The notes under the pieces: model-generated
What the model was told of the DNA's origin: nothing
What the model saw: only the letters and a program-made list of their open reading frames with translations
Databases searched by the model: none
Assembly (NCBI GenBank): GCA_040766885.1
Contig: JAXGPP010000001.1
Coordinates: forward strand, 248,001 to 312,000
DNA length: 64,000 nt
Reading direction: 5' to 3'
From: JAXGPP01 sp040766885
GTDB taxonomy: Bacteria > Planctomycetota > Planctomycetia > Pirellulales > Thermoguttaceae
Shown: positions 63,115-64,000 of the stretch, in pieces
Layout: the number at the start of each line of letters is the position of its first letter
Numbering within the stretch: position 1 is the stretch's first letter
Program-made: the position numbers and the translations under genes

Positions 63115-63140
63115 GGGGGCGGGAGCCACCTCCCGCCCCC
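63115..63140 (+). terminator. Strong hairpin after the lipoprotein gene
   Basis: Perfect 11-bp stem GGGGGCGGGAG / CTCCCGCCCCC with a 4-base loop, 34 bases after the stop codon; a short T-containing stretch follows. Probably the transcription terminator of the DUF1559 unit. Confidence 0.75.
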
Positions 63141-63272
63141 GGTCGTTTCATCGCTCCCTCACGACTGGAAACAAGACGCGGGTCTGTGCATGAGCGTCAG
63201 GCCGAAGTCCGGTTATACTGAAGAGTGTTCGATGTTAAGACGGATCGTCGCCGGGCGGAACGGGAGTGACTG

Positions 63273-64000
63273 ATGGCGGAAGCGTGGCGATACCGCCGGA
63301 TCACCGCGGGGGAGAAGTCTACCGGTCCATCGAGCTACTCCGGCAAACGCCTGTGGCTCCTGCTGGCGATCCTGCTGGTGTTGGTAGCAGTTTCCTCGTG
63401 GGCGTTCCGCCCATGGAGCTTAGGGCGAGCCGAGCGGGAGTCTGCCACCGCCAATCACACCTCGCCCGGCGGATTAGCTTTATCCGACAGGCCGGCGACC
63501 ATTGCGGGAGAACGGCCATCGAGCGACCATCCTCTCCCGAAAACGGCACAGGAAGTGATCGAAGAAGCACGCAGGGAGGCGCTGCTACTCTGCCAGGAGT
63601 TTCCCGAAGATTGGGAGGCATTCGACCTTGCCGGTCGGTTCTACCGGTTCGTCGGCGATATGACCAGTGCCAGGGGAGCCTGGAAGCGATCGACTGAGCT
63701 GAACCCGAAGAACACTTCAGCCCATGAGAACCTCGGTGCCACCGCCGCTCTGCAGGGTGAGTACGCTGCCGCGGCAGAATGGTATCGTGAATCGCTGCAA
63801 AATAATCCGCAGTCGGCCAGCGCAGCGGTTCGTCTGGCAGACATTCTGGCGAAGCTCGGCAAGCTGCCCGAAGCGGTCGATGTTCTCGAGACGGCTCGGA
63901 CGGCCAATCCTTCGTCAACCGAAGTCCTCGTTCTGCTCGGGCAAGTCCGACTGCAACTCCGCGATTACGACGCCGCAAGAGGCGCTTTCGACCAGGCACT
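63273..64000 (+). CDS. Membrane-anchored TPR protein (partial, runs off right edge)
   Basis: The ATG at 63273 (GGGAG upstream) opens a frame that continues to the end of the window, 242 complete codons. N-terminus with one TM helix (LWLLLAILLVLVAVSSWAF), a polar linker, then TPR units: LAGRFYRFVGDMTSARGAWK, HENLGATAALQGEYAAAAEW, RLADILAKLGKLPEAVDVLE, LLGQVRLQLRDYDAARGAFD. TPR arrays mediate protein contacts; the partner is unknown. The overlapping frame from 63266 is a shadow. Confidence 0.85.
   Translation, partial: MAEAWRYRRITAGEKSTGPSSYSGKRLWLLLAILLVLVAVSSWAFRPWSLGRAERESATANHTSPGGLALSDRPATIAGERPSSDHPLPKTAQEVIEEARREALLLCQEFPEDWEAFDLAGRFYRFVGDMTSARGAWKRSTELNPKNTSAHENLGATAALQGEYAAAAEWYRESLQNNPQSASAAVRLADILAKLGKLPEAVDVLETARTANPSSTEVLVLLGQVRLQLRDYDAARGAFDQA

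Overview
The window reads as chromosomal DNA of a GC-rich planctomycete, most like the Pirellulales. The indications are a DUF1559 pseudo-pilin followed by a tiny lipoprotein, a 5,550-residue secreted protein with an N-terminal LEPR-XLL-like motif and a C-terminal dockerin-like end, PEP-CTERM proteins with an exosortase, a Ser/Thr kinase fused to a P-loop ATPase and an FGE-sulfatase-like domain, and a DUF2760/Hsp70 pair. No tRNA, rRNA, CRISPR array, transposase or phage gene was recognised. Very long open frames opposite many genes are a by-product of the GC-rich codon pattern.

Left part (1-8.7 kb, minus strand): a surface/exopolysaccharide export operon. A FixJ-like regulator (Glu at the phospho-acceptor position) is followed by an exosortase, a Wzz/GumC-type chain-length protein fused to a bacterial tyrosine kinase, and a giant membrane-anchored TPR protein that runs off the left edge. 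After 1.1 kb of non-coding DNA with repeated TTGCGCAA palindromes comes the 16.6 kb giant gene. It is a mosaic of cadherin-like modules, two seven-bladed propellers, two peptidase domains and Ig-like repeats. Several functional modules sit inside scaffold domains rather than between them. Two PEP-CTERM proteins, likely exosortase clients, and a decayed PQQ-propeller fragment follow.

Middle (28.7-43 kb): a secreted spermidine-synthase-like protein, a ThuA-domain protein, a glycosyltransferase group (one carrying a Cys/His-rich N-terminus), the kinase-STAND-FGE fusion, a nucleotidyltransferase/GHMP-kinase fusion resembling the layout of FKP (fucokinase/GDP-fucose pyrophosphorylase), and a PAP2 phosphatase.

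Regulatory block (42-52 kb): an intact receiver-less sigma-54 activator, a Gly-rich PDZ protein, a hybrid histidine kinase with a C-terminal receiver, CsrA, a NarL-type regulator, a sigma-54 activator paralogue that has lost its catalytic residues, and an unusual sigma-70 factor with a long helix-turn-helix-rich N-terminus and apparently no sigma-3 domain.

Right part (52-64 kb): a sugar ABC importer (permease, double ATPase, binding lipoprotein) downstream of a secreted glycoside hydrolase. Then come DUF2760 and an Hsp70-like gene broken by a one-base frameshift, a DUF1559 pseudo-pilin with a small lipoprotein, and the start of another membrane-anchored TPR protein cut by the right edge. The unifying theme is building and controlling a complex cell surface, with an unusual density of modified regulators.
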